Below are positions 36,361 to 45,435 of a stretch of DNA of 64,000 nucleotides, in pieces. The notes below the pieces were generated by a model. It was not told where the DNA came from, searched no databases, and was given only the letters and a program-made list of their open reading frames with translations. The first letter of the stretch is position 1; every line of letters starts with the position of its first letter. Location: contig JAHPZH010000002.1 of assembly GCA_019058315.1 (NCBI GenBank), forward strand, positions 496,001 through 560,000, given 5' to 3'. The translations under genes were made by a program, and so were the position numbers. The DNA comes from Candidatus Helarchaeota archaeon. Lineage in GTDB: Archaea > Asgardarchaeota > Lokiarchaeia > Helarchaeales > RDOG01.

Positions 36361-36434
36361 TGAGAGAAATTGTCAGAACTCATAAAGATACCATCACAAA
36401 TCAGGTTGCTCCAAGTCGTCATTCATTTCTCTCA
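36361..36434 (-). ncRNA. C/D box sRNA candidate
   Basis: Read on the reverse strand, a perfect 10-bp terminal stem (TGAGAGAAAT 36434-36425 with ATTTCTCTCA 36370-36361) encloses, in order: C box ATGACGA (36422-36416, 6 of 7 to RTGATGA), an 11-nt guide CTTGGAGCAAC, D' box CTGA (36404-36401), 3-nt spacer, C' box GTGATGG (36397-36391, 6 of 7), a 14-nt guide, D box CTGA (36376-36373). This is the full layout of an archaeal 2'-O-methylation guide. Targets were not identified. It lies in the 227-nt gap between aif5A and abce1. Confidence 0.55.
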
Positions 36435-36526
36435 TATAATGATTTCAAATATAACTTATTAAATGTATTGAATCAAATAAATCAGTAGAAAAGATAATAA
36501 TAAGATGTGTGAATAAAAATAGAAGA

Positions 36527-36928
36527 TTAAGAGCCTTTTACATTCATAATTTTCTTTTTATTGAGAATTGTCCAATACTCGGCAGTAGCTCCTTCGACAA
36601 GTTTACTTTTGATTTCCTCATCAGTTGGCATATCCACTTCAAACGTTTCATATGTGCTATTATCCATAAGTTGAACAGTATCGGGTGTTATTGATGTAAT
36701 TATACCGGTACTTTTATCTATCAGTGGAACCTCAACATTTGAATGAGATGGAAAAGTAAGGCTCCTTTTATTACGATCAAATAAACCTACACATACTACT
36801 CGAACTTTTGCGTGACCATGTTTACCTGATTTTGAAACATCAACTGAAATTATTCTGCAAGGTTCATCATTGATTAATACAAATCGATTTGCTTTTAATG
36901 ACCCTGCTGATTGTTGTTTTTTAGACAT
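36527..36928 (-). CDS. aif5A: Translation factor aIF5A
   Basis: 133 residues, two beta-barrel domains. The hypusine loop DVSKSGKHGHAKVRV holds the modified Lys between Gly and His. N-terminal SLKANRFVLINDEPCRI and the OB-fold C-terminal half (MDNSTYETFEVDMP) are as in archaeal IF5A. It relieves ribosome stalling. ATG with AAGGAT upstream. Neighbours are also translation or ribosome-assembly genes. Confidence 0.95.
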   Translation of the reverse strand: MSKKQQSAGSLKANRFVLINDEPCRIISVDVSKSGKHGHAKVRVVCVGLFDRNKRSLTFPSHSNVEVPLIDKSTGIITSITPDTVQLMDNSTYETFEVDMPTDEEIKSKLVEGATAEYWTILNKKKIMNVKGS

Positions 36929-37068
36929 TGTAATCCTTCTTTTAACTTTATTTTATTAATATTCCCTACACTTTTTAAAATGTTTTTTATTTTAAATAAA
37001 GTAATAATTTTAAGACAATTAAAAAAAAAAATTTGACGCTACGCCAGCACGAAAAAGGTATTCTCGCG

Positions 37069-38481
37069 ATGGAAAAAGATGAATTGATAAAATTAATCAT
37101 TAAAAATGAAAAAATTTATAATAAAATAGGTAAAAAATTCCAAATAACTTTAATAGATGACAAAATTAACCAAGTTTTTCAAATCAACAATACAAATAAT
37201 ATAATATATGCAAAAGTCAGTAGGCGAGGTTGGAGTAGATATGAATGGAACTCATTAAACTCTTTATATAATAAAGGATATTACGTTCCAGAACCAATTT
37301 ATTATATACCAATAGAGACTCCTATTTCTCTCGGTTGGTCATTTGGAGATTTAACACAAGAAAATGGTATTATTTTCTATTATCCAATTACAGGTAACAG
37401 TTTAAAAAAAAGTTATAGTATGGATAAATTAATTTCAGTTCTAAATTTATTACATAATTTTCACAAAGAAAATATCAAATCAAGCAGTCCTATTCAAAAA
37501 TATCAAGAAACTGAAGTTAAACGAGGATTAAAATATGTCAAAGATCTAATATTGGGTGATAACACAAGATTAATAAGAATAATAAAAAGTTATTCAAACT
37601 TACGAATTGATTTTGGGTTAATTCATGGAGATGCTCGCCCAGAACATTTTATTTTTCATAACAACAGAATCGGAATGATTGATTTAGAAGGAACATGTAT
37701 TGGGGACCCGTTTAAGGATTTTGGTATTTTATTAGCTGAACTCTATATCTATAATAAAGACATAAATCTGTTCGATTATAAATTAATGAAAAAATTGTTT
37801 GGTCGTGATCTTTCTGATAACGAGATTCTAAGATTAAATTTCTTTTTAATTAGAAGAATTTTAGTAAAAATGAAATATGGAAAATTAGTAAGAAGTAAAG
37901 AGAATATTATAAAAACACTTAAAACCCTTAGCGAATATGAAAATGAAATTTTGGATAAAAAAGAAAAGAAAATTCTAATTTTAGATACATCTGCTTTTTT
38001 AGGAGGATACAATCCTAATATTATTACTATTAAACAGCATACTATTCCTGAAGTTTTTGATGAAGTAAAAACTCCAATGGTTAAATCTTTAATAGAAATT
38101 TCAGTAGAAACTGGAAAACTCAAGTTAAATTCACCATCATCTCAATTTATCGATGAAGTTAAGTCCATTAGTGAAAAATCTGGGGATAGTTTCGTACTTT
38201 CAGATGTAGATGTAAAGATATTGGCTCTTGCATTAGAAATGGAAAGAAAAGAGGGACTTATTCCTACTCTTATTACTGATGATTATGCAATGCAGAATAT
38301 TGCCGGAAAATTAAATATTAAATTTAAGCCAATACTCGAAAAAGAAATACAAGATTTAATAAAATGGAAGATTTATTGTCCAGGTTGCAAAAAATCATTT
38401 AATAATATTCCAAAAACAAAAATTTGCCCCAATTGTGGAACGAGTTTGAAAAGATTTTCATATAAAAAATCAAAAAGATAG
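37069..38481 (+). CDS. nob1: APH-like kinase fused to NOB1 endonuclease
   Basis: 470 residues from ATG 37069 (TTG 37033 would add 12 residues of unlike composition). Residues ~1-290 are an aminoglycoside-phosphotransferase/protein-kinase-like fold: LIHGDARPEHFIF at ~184-196 and MIDLEGTCIGDPFKDFG at ~203-219; the Asn usually five after the HGD Asp is His. Residues ~300-470 are NOB1: PIN acids in LDTSAFLGG, TIPEVFDEV, LSDVDVKILALAL and LITDDYAMQNIA, then zinc ribbon CPGC...CPNC. NOB1 cuts the 3' end of small-subunit rRNA. The fusion in one frame is unusual. Confidence 0.85.
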   Translation: MEKDELIKLIIKNEKIYNKIGKKFQITLIDDKINQVFQINNTNNIIYAKVSRRGWSRYEWNSLNSLYNKGYYVPEPIYYIPIETPISLGWSFGDLTQENGIIFYYPITGNSLKKSYSMDKLISVLNLLHNFHKENIKSSSPIQKYQETEVKRGLKYVKDLILGDNTRLIRIIKSYSNLRIDFGLIHGDARPEHFIFHNNRIGMIDLEGTCIGDPFKDFGILLAELYIYNKDINLFDYKLMKKLFGRDLSDNEILRLNFFLIRRILVKMKYGKLVRSKENIIKTLKTLSEYENEILDKKEKKILILDTSAFLGGYNPNIITIKQHTIPEVFDEVKTPMVKSLIEISVETGKLKLNSPSSQFIDEVKSISEKSGDSFVLSDVDVKILALALEMERKEGLIPTLITDDYAMQNIAGKLNIKFKPILEKEIQDLIKWKIYCPGCKKSFNNIPKTKICPNCGTSLKRFSYKKSKR

Positions 38482-38661
38482 CTACAGCTTAATTTTTATC
38501 TAAAAATATTACATCTCTTTATGAATGACAGTAATAGTGATTAACACAAATTTCTAAAAAACTCGAATTTTACATAAAAAAATTTACATAAATAACTATT
38601 TTTGTTGGTCTAAAAGTCTAAATTCTATTACTCCAATTATTATATTAGAGAATATGAGTAG

Positions 38662-38814
38662 GTGTTTAATTTCTTAGTTAAAATTGAATGTAAAAAATGT
38701 GGAAATGAATTTCATGCAAGTTTGGAACAATTAGAAAATTATTTCTATTGTCCAATTTGTGAATGTCTTGGAAATATCAATCAATTATTTAAAATTATAT
38801 CCATTGAAGCTTGA
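38662..38814 (+). CDS. Small zinc-ribbon protein, 50 residues
   Basis: From GTG 38662, with GAGTAGGT just upstream. Residues include ECKKCGNEFHASLEQ and FYCPICECLGN, i.e. two CxxC pairs as in a single zinc ribbon. It lies between the NOB1 fusion and FEN1, on the same strand. No family assigned; the paired Cys in an otherwise AT-rich gap support coding. Confidence 0.6.
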   Translation: MFNFLVKIECKKCGNEFHASLEQLENYFYCPICECLGNINQLFKIISIEA

Positions 38815-38905
38815 ATCTTTTTTTTTAAATATTATATTCTTTAATTATTTTCATTTTCCGATTAGATAATTTAATTTTTATATCAGTAATATCAAATTTA
38901 GTTAT

Positions 38906-39931
38906 ATGGGAATTACAAATCTTGGGAAAATAATTGAAATAAAGCATATTCAAATGAAAGACTTGCATAAGAAAAGAATAGCGATTGATTCAAATAATAT
39001 TTTATATCAATTTTTGGCTAGAATACGTCAACCGGATGGAACTCCTCTTAAAGATTCCCAAGAGAGGATTACTTCACATTTATCTGGTCTCTTTTTTAGG
39101 ACAATTAATTTATTAGAAAATTCTGTCGAACCAGTCTATGTTTATGATGGTAAACCTACAACTCTAAAGATGCAAGTTCTAGAAGTTAGAAGAGAAAAAA
39201 GGGAAGAAGCAAAAAAAGAATGGAAATCTGCAATAGAAAGAGGAGATCTTGTAGCGGCTAGAAAATATGCCCAAGCTGCTTTATTCTTAACTAGAGATAT
39301 GATTTCAGAAAGTAAAAAATTGTTAGATGCTATGGGAATTCCCTATGTTCAAGCTGTTTCAGAAGGTGAATCACAAGCTGCATATATTGCATCAAAAGGG
39401 GATGTGTGGGCTTCCGCATCTCAAGATTGGGATTCATTGTTGTTTGGAACTCCGCAATTAATAAGAAATCTTACAATAACTGGAAGAAGAAAAATACCTG
39501 GTACTGATAGAACTATAGAAATAAATATTGAAGAAATAAATCTAAAAGATGCTTTGAATGCCCTTTCAATAACTCGTGAACAATTAATTGATATCGGATT
39601 ATTGATTGGTACGGATTTTAATGAAGGAATAAGTGGAATTGGTCCAAAGAAAGCTCTTAAAAATATTCTCGATTATAAAAATATTGAAGGGGTAATAAAA
39701 CAAGGAAAAATTAAAATAGATTTTCCTTATGAAGAAATTCGCGAAATTTTTCTAAATCCAGATGTGACAGATGATTATATTATTAAGTTTAAAGATTATG
39801 ATGACCAAAATATATTAAACCTACTAGTTGATGAGCACAGTTTTAGTGAATCTCGAGTCAACACTGCGATAAAACGTTTAAAAAAGGTAAAAGAAAAAAA
39901 GAAGCAAAAAAGTCTCGATAAATGGTTTTAA
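38906..39931 (+). CDS. fen1: Flap endonuclease 1
   Basis: 341 residues. N-terminal nuclease region (KRIAIDSNNILYQFL, VYVYDGKPTTLK), internal region (GIPYVQAVSEGESQAAYIA, ASASQDWDSLLFG) and helix-hairpin-helix (LIGTDFNEGISGIGPKKAL) hold the metal-binding acids. The C-terminal KSLDKWF is a PCNA-binding PIP box. It removes 5' flaps in replication and repair. The first line, MGITNLGKII, is close to the usual MGV..L..LI. Confidence 0.96.
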   Translation: MGITNLGKIIEIKHIQMKDLHKKRIAIDSNNILYQFLARIRQPDGTPLKDSQERITSHLSGLFFRTINLLENSVEPVYVYDGKPTTLKMQVLEVRREKREEAKKEWKSAIERGDLVAARKYAQAALFLTRDMISESKKLLDAMGIPYVQAVSEGESQAAYIASKGDVWASASQDWDSLLFGTPQLIRNLTITGRRKIPGTDRTIEINIEEINLKDALNALSITREQLIDIGLLIGTDFNEGISGIGPKKALKNILDYKNIEGVIKQGKIKIDFPYEEIREIFLNPDVTDDYIIKFKDYDDQNILNLLVDEHSFSESRVNTAIKRLKKVKEKKKQKSLDKWF

Positions 39932-39955
39932 ATTAAATAATACTTTGAAATATCT

Positions 39956-42900
39956 CTATTTTTTCTTCGTTTTACTTATCTTTTCTTCCATTATTTGCCT
40001 CATTTTCATAGAACGTATTTGTATTCTCCTTATTAGAATATGTAAAAGTATACCTGCTCCAAAAGCTGATACAAAGACGATTATATATGGAAGATAATCC
40101 TCATATTGAGTAGAATATGGAGCATTATAGGATAAAATCAATTCATGTTCAGCAAATCGGTATTTATCTGCTATAAGTAAATATGTTTCTATCGATTTTG
40201 CTGAAATATTTAAATAAACATCAAAGTATCCAGGGAATGGACCTAAAGAATAATAATCATAACCATATATTAAAAATTCTATGGTCATACTTTCATTTGG
40301 AGCAAGCCATGTTTTTTTACCGACATCTCCTATCTGAATTATTGAAAACCAACCTATCTCTAAACCTAATAATGGTTTATCCAGAAAATAAAAGTGGAGG
40401 TTTGAATCAAAATTAAAAAGAGTACAATTTCCAGTATTTGTTACTTCAAAACTTAAATATAGGAAACTTTGAACATATGGAAGAGCACTTAAACCTATTA
40501 GTTCTATCTTTAGGTTTGCTTCAAAATAGGTTTTATTTATAAATATTGTATAATTAGCCGAATTCCCCATTATATCGTATGCTATTAAGGTCAAATTATG
40601 CCTTGAACCCAATTGATATGTTGAAGCATTCCAATAATATGTAAAAGTTCCATCTTCATACCATGTCGCATTCTGCTGAACATAGATTACATTTCCAAAT
40701 GCATCATATTCAATAACCTGCCCTTCTTGCCCCGGAAGGACTTCGCCTATAGTCTCATTAATGTACAACTCGACTTTTTCAATAGATGTAATATTATCTA
40801 ATGCAAAAAAGGTTATAGGAATGATAAAATTCCAACTTCCACTCGATGAAAATACGCTATTATTTTCATATGAAGTAAAATTAATTTCTGGTTTTACATT
40901 ATCAATTCTTGTGTTAAAAGTGGTTGAATTTGAATTTCCTGCTTTATCAAAAACGGTTAATTGTAATGTAACATCCCCATTTGGAAGTTCCGAACTATTG
41001 AAATTAATGTAATTCTCGGTACCTATAGATGCATTTGCCTTAGTTCCATCTGCTGTAACATTCCACATAAAGATTCTTTTAGAATTAGCATAGAGAAAAT
41101 ATTTATTTATTGTAAAGTTAAACTGATCAAAACCTCCAAATCGCATTACTAAACTTTTATTTTCAAGATGATCTGAATACACATCCAATGTTTCATAATA
41201 TTTAACCTTATAGCTAATAAAATCAACACTTATATTAATTGGATTAGAACTATTCACTTTAACGAAAAATTCAATGCGGGAATTATTATTTTCATCAATT
41301 AGGCTTGAGATTTCATTTCTTGTAATATTAAACCATGTTGAAACTGGAGATGTACTATTAAATACTGAATTATTTATAGTTTGAATAGAGTTTGCTGTCC
41401 AATTCCAAATTTGTAACCCTGCAAATTTGATACTGGAATTTGCATAGCTAATATTTGCTACAACACTAATATTTACAGAATAAACATTATCTACAATACT
41501 TAGATTATAATCGCTTAATTCTACTGCGTAAGCCATTAATATTCCTGCACTTTCATTTGAATAACTGTGAGAATAGTTATCTAAGAAATAAGTCGCAGAA
41601 AAAGAATTACGAAAATCGGTAGCATTTAAAATAGTTCCAGTTATTGTGGCATTTTCTAAACATGTCGCGTTGAGTTCAAGAGTATTATTTGTCCGCAAAT
41701 TAAGATATGCACCGAATGGATCCTCATTATCAATATATATGGGATTAATTAAGATGGTTTGATTTAGACCCTCTCTATTTAAAATTATTAAACTAATATT
41801 ATGAGTGTTATTTTGTGTCTCTGTTCCGTTATAATTCTCAAATGCTGTAACATTCCAATCATGATATACAGATATATTTTGTAAGAAAGGATCTATAGCT
41901 TTTAAATCACCTATATCGTCCCATTTCACTGCATCAGTTGCATTATTATCAATTATCATGGTTATATTAGATATTCCACTTCCAAAATCTAATGCGTTTA
42001 TTTCTATCCTCGCCATTCCACCAACATAACTTCCATTTGATATTGAAGTATTATATTGAGGGGGCGTTACATCGATTATCGAAAATGAGGACTTATTTAA
42101 ACTTGTATTTGTATTTTTACCACTTATATCATAACTTTCAAACCAGAATTCTACATTATCACTTTTATACGTCCACTTTGAACCATCCCAAGCAATACGT
42201 TGCCATGGAAATATTGGAAAATTAGCAGTATAATTATCAGAACCAAAGGCTACTTCAAATCCGATATAATCTACAGATATATTAACTGGATTTGTTGAAG
42301 TTATATTGAGAAATATTTCAATTCGTGAATCATTAGTTTCATCAATATAAGTGGATAAATTATCACCATAAAGAATAATATAATCAGTTGCATTTGTTGT
42401 TGTATTTAAAATTGTCCCATCTATGTCATCTAACTGTTTTGTATTATTATTCCAGATTTGCCATCCTGCCCAAGTTACTCCCGTTGTATTGCTAATGTAT
42501 GCTCGTATGCTGATATTGACAAAATAAGCATATGTGAATATGGATGTATTATATTTACTTAAATTCAAGGAATATGCCATTAGTATCCCACTGGTCCCGT
42601 TTGCATAGCTATGATAAACTCCATCATTAGTTGTGTTAGTTGCATTCACATCATTGATGAAATTCGTAGCATTTAATGTAATATTATTAATCGTATTGTT
42701 TTCTTCAGCATGTAGGGTCTTATTAAGTTGTTCTGGAACCATTATGATATATTCGGGTCCAGCATGAAAATTTAATTCTGTATCATACCAAAGAGTGACA
42801 TTTTTAACTCTAGTGTCATCAGTAACTGTCACGGTAACATTAGCTGATTCATTAACAACACAAAATAGTGGATCAGAAAGGTTAAAGGGATTATTATTAA

Positions 42901-43102
42901 ATTTCCAATTTGAAATATTAGGTGGTGTAGCATCTAAAATTTTAATATCATCAATGGGAGAATGTTCCCTGTTCTGATTTAAATTTAGCCCAGAAAACAG
43001 ATTAAAGTTATTTAATTGAAGTGTATTACTTATAAAAATACCCCCGAATATAATTAATACTAAAAAGAATGCTTTTGATGATATTTTAGTCACTTTAATC
43101 AT
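39956..43102 (-). CDS. Large Ig-like surface protein with an internal duplication
   Basis: 1048 residues: signal peptide (~8-28), a long beta-rich exported part with very many Asn-X-Ser/Thr sites, a C-terminal membrane helix (~1012-1032) and a basic tail. A ~150-residue module occurs twice (GTSGILMAYSLNLS..NISVDYIGFEV and ESAGILMAYAVELS..NISVDFISYKV). Segments such as TPPNISNWKFNNNPF and DNVKPEINFTSYEN mark Ig-like/cadherin-like modules. It is probably a heavily glycosylated surface protein. Confidence 0.8.
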   Translation of the reverse strand: MIKVTKISSKAFFLVLIIFGGIFISNTLQLNNFNLFSGLNLNQNREHSPIDDIKILDATPPNISNWKFNNNPFNLSDPLFCVVNESANVTVTVTDDTRVKNVTLWYDTELNFHAGPEYIIMVPEQLNKTLHAEENNTINNITLNATNFINDVNATNTTNDGVYHSYANGTSGILMAYSLNLSKYNTSIFTYAYFVNISIRAYISNTTGVTWAGWQIWNNNTKQLDDIDGTILNTTTNATDYIILYGDNLSTYIDETNDSRIEIFLNITSTNPVNISVDYIGFEVAFGSDNYTANFPIFPWQRIAWDGSKWTYKSDNVEFWFESYDISGKNTNTSLNKSSFSIIDVTPPQYNTSISNGSYVGGMARIEINALDFGSGISNITMIIDNNATDAVKWDDIGDLKAIDPFLQNISVYHDWNVTAFENYNGTETQNNTHNISLIILNREGLNQTILINPIYIDNEDPFGAYLNLRTNNTLELNATCLENATITGTILNATDFRNSFSATYFLDNYSHSYSNESAGILMAYAVELSDYNLSIVDNVYSVNISVVANISYANSSIKFAGLQIWNWTANSIQTINNSVFNSTSPVSTWFNITRNEISSLIDENNNSRIEFFVKVNSSNPINISVDFISYKVKYYETLDVYSDHLENKSLVMRFGGFDQFNFTINKYFLYANSKRIFMWNVTADGTKANASIGTENYINFNSSELPNGDVTLQLTVFDKAGNSNSTTFNTRIDNVKPEINFTSYENNSVFSSSGSWNFIIPITFFALDNITSIEKVELYINETIGEVLPGQEGQVIEYDAFGNVIYVQQNATWYEDGTFTYYWNASTYQLGSRHNLTLIAYDIMGNSANYTIFINKTYFEANLKIELIGLSALPYVQSFLYLSFEVTNTGNCTLFNFDSNLHFYFLDKPLLGLEIGWFSIIQIGDVGKKTWLAPNESMTIEFLIYGYDYYSLGPFPGYFDVYLNISAKSIETYLLIADKYRFAEHELILSYNAPYSTQYEDYLPYIIVFVSAFGAGILLHILIRRIQIRSMKMRQIMEEKISKTKKK
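41170..42720 (-). repeat. Two diverged copies of a ~150-residue module
   Basis: Copy one is coded at about 42240-42710 and copy two at about 41180-41660. They share ILMAY, VNIS, WQIW/LQIW, SRIE and NISVD landmarks in the same order but differ widely in DNA sequence, so the duplication is old. Confidence 0.65.
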
Positions 43103-43242
43103 TCCGGGAGTAAAAATTTTTTCGATTGATAATATTGAACTTGTTTTTACAGTTTTTATTAATTAAACAATTAATAATATTTCCTATTTTCAAGTTAATG
43201 TAAAATCTTAAAAGATGTTTGGTACAAAACGATTAGAAAAGA

Positions 43243-44331
43243 TTAATCTATATCTTCATCAGGGGCACGAACAAAGGCAACTAAGAACACGAATAGAAAA
43301 ATAATTCCTGTTGCTAACATTATTATTGTCATAAGATCAATAGGAGTAGTTTTTAAACCTCCAATTAATGTTGGATACATTCGAAATGCTTCTAATCCTA
43401 AAAATAGAATCATTACAAAATATCCAAAAAAAGGTCTTTTATCATCACCACGTCCAAGACCTTTGAAGAAGCAAATAAACATGACCAAAGTCCCAATTAT
43501 TAAACAAGTCCAATTTATAATTGTCATGATTAATTTTAAAGTGGTTGCAGCAGGAGGTAAGGAATAAATCCAAATAGTTAAAAAAGCTACAAATAGAATT
43601 AATTCTAAAACTTTAATTTCATTTTCGGGAACTTCAGTCATTGCCATCCCACTAAAAGATTCTTTTTCGAATTCTGCCGCACCAGCATATATCATCCAAA
43701 AAAGGGAACCAATAGCTAAAGCGTTTGCAATGATTATAGAAAATTCATAAAAAAATGGAAGGAAATTATTCCAAATTTCCATAATTTGATTAAAAATTAT
43801 AACATATTTTGTGACAAATTCAAAAAGAATTAGAATTGGCATTGCTAGGAATAATCCAAAAATAATTAATGAATAAAATGCTAAGAATGCTTTACCTCGA
43901 TCCCAAGCAAACTCAGAATTTCTAATAATAGCCCACGCAAAACTTGCAAATGCGATAATAACGAAAAATGGTGTAATATATGGGACAATGAACGTTAATA
44001 TCGTGAAAATTCCATTAAATCCATAAAATATCATCCAACGGATAGGAATAACACTTGTAGTTTGTCTAATTTCTGAAAAGGAGTTGGCAAATTTATTTTT
44101 ATAAGCTAGTATAAACATCCACCATACTATAATGAAAAAAATAGGTGTTATAATGGTTCGAATAATAGTTTCAACATCTTTACCGAAATAATACTCAATT
44201 ATATAATAAGTAAAAGGATTGAATGGATCTTGATTTATTAGACCCATTAAAAGGAAGAAATAAACTGGTGTAAGTATAAAAATTATAACAACAGAAAGAC
44301 GTGCAAGATCAATTCCTTTCCATTCTGGCAT
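43243..44331 (-). CDS. Polytopic membrane protein, about ten TM helices
   Basis: 362 residues, mostly hydrophobic, with roughly nine or ten membrane helices (for example LSVVIIFILTPVYFFLLMGL near the start and LMTIIMLATGIIFLFVFLVA near the end). ATG with AGGAG upstream. A conserved-looking charged motif is not apparent, and I do not recognise a transporter family. Confidence 0.65.
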   Translation of the reverse strand: MPEWKGIDLARLSVVIIFILTPVYFFLLMGLINQDPFNPFTYYIIEYYFGKDVETIIRTIITPIFFIIVWWMFILAYKNKFANSFSEIRQTTSVIPIRWMIFYGFNGIFTILTFIVPYITPFFVIIAFASFAWAIIRNSEFAWDRGKAFLAFYSLIIFGLFLAMPILILFEFVTKYVIIFNQIMEIWNNFLPFFYEFSIIIANALAIGSLFWMIYAGAAEFEKESFSGMAMTEVPENEIKVLELILFVAFLTIWIYSLPPAATTLKLIMTIINWTCLIIGTLVMFICFFKGLGRGDDKRPFFGYFVMILFLGLEAFRMYPTLIGGLKTTPIDLMTIIMLATGIIFLFVFLVAFVRAPDEDID

Positions 44332-44413
44332 ATTAATCTCCTTTTTTGAATTTTGCTATTATCATAAGTTTTTCAACGTATTAATCTAAAATTTGCATAT
44401 AAATTTATTTTAC

Positions 44414-45226
44414 TTATAATTTGTAATGCTTTTGAACATTTTCTTTAAATCTTTTTGCTGTTGAACTACAAGCATTTGGGAATGATTCTTTAGAATTTAA
44501 CCAAGCATAAATTATCTCCCTTCCATTAGCTGGGAGAGGAATAATATTCTTATATGCATTAAATAGTTTTAAAACCGGATAATTGCCTCTTTGTGCTCCA
44601 AAACCTGGTAAAAGAATAAAATATTTTTTGTTTTTTGGAAATTTCTCTAAAATATCTTTCATTATTTTATTTTTTACTGTGGCACCAATGACGAATCCAT
44701 CAATTCCCCAACTAATACCATCTTCAATAATTTTTTGATATAATTTCCTCCCATCAAATAATTCAATATTAAAATAATCGTCTGCTCCCTTATGAGACAT
44801 AAAAGCTAGGGAAATTACAGTCATTTTATATTTTTTAGCATCATCTAAAATATTTTTAACTCCTTCTTCATATCCTATTATTTGATGGATTGTTATGCCT
44901 TCGAAACCCATTTTATTAAGGTTATATAGTGCATGTTTATTAGATGACCCTATATCTCCAAGTTTATAGTCAACCCAAGGAATACAATCTTTTTCTTTTA
45001 TATATCTTACTAGTTTTTTTATTGTTTCTTCAGCAAAATCAGCTATAAATTGATAATTAATTTTAATTATAGAAAAATATTCAGAAGTAGCATCAATTAC
45101 TTTTTTCGTAAAAGATTCTCGGCTTTCTCCCGAAGGAAAAGGAAATTCATTTGGAAGAAATTCTCCTCGGCGGATATCTAAATTAAGAACTAAATTAGTT
45201 CCTTTTTTCATAATAGTTTTGTACAT
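44414..45226 (-). CDS. pyrF: Orotidine 5'-phosphate decarboxylase
   Basis: 270 residues. NLVLNLDIRRGEF opens the barrel, IKINYQFIADF holds the substrate Lys, WVDYKLGDIGSSNKHA the catalytic Lys-Asp pair, and LLPGFGAQRGNY the phosphate-gripping loop. This is the longer, type-2 form. It makes UMP. It is a single gene on the reverse strand. Confidence 0.9.
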   Translation of the reverse strand: MYKTIMKKGTNLVLNLDIRRGEFLPNEFPFPSGESRESFTKKVIDATSEYFSIIKINYQFIADFAEETIKKLVRYIKEKDCIPWVDYKLGDIGSSNKHALYNLNKMGFEGITIHQIIGYEEGVKNILDDAKKYKMTVISLAFMSHKGADDYFNIELFDGRKLYQKIIEDGISWGIDGFVIGATVKNKIMKDILEKFPKNKKYFILLPGFGAQRGNYPVLKLFNAYKNIIPLPANGREIIYAWLNSKESFPNACSSTAKRFKENVQKHYKL

Positions 45227-45435
45227 TATAAAGAAAATGTTTGCTATTGTATTTATTGTTTTTCATTTATTGAGAGGTAATTTTTAATTAAATAAGACTT
45301 TATATCAAATTATTTGTTCATTTAATTGCTGAAATTTCTTCATACTATTGAAAAGTTAAATTTTTAAGATAGATTTTTATTTTTTTGAGTTAAATATGTT
45401 GTTTATTATAATAAGAAAATTTAGGCGAAATTAAA

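Noticed and set aside
37033..37068. TTG 37033 as the start of the kinase-NOB1 fusion.
   Set aside because: The extra 12 residues lack a ribosome site and differ in composition; ATG 37069 is sufficient.
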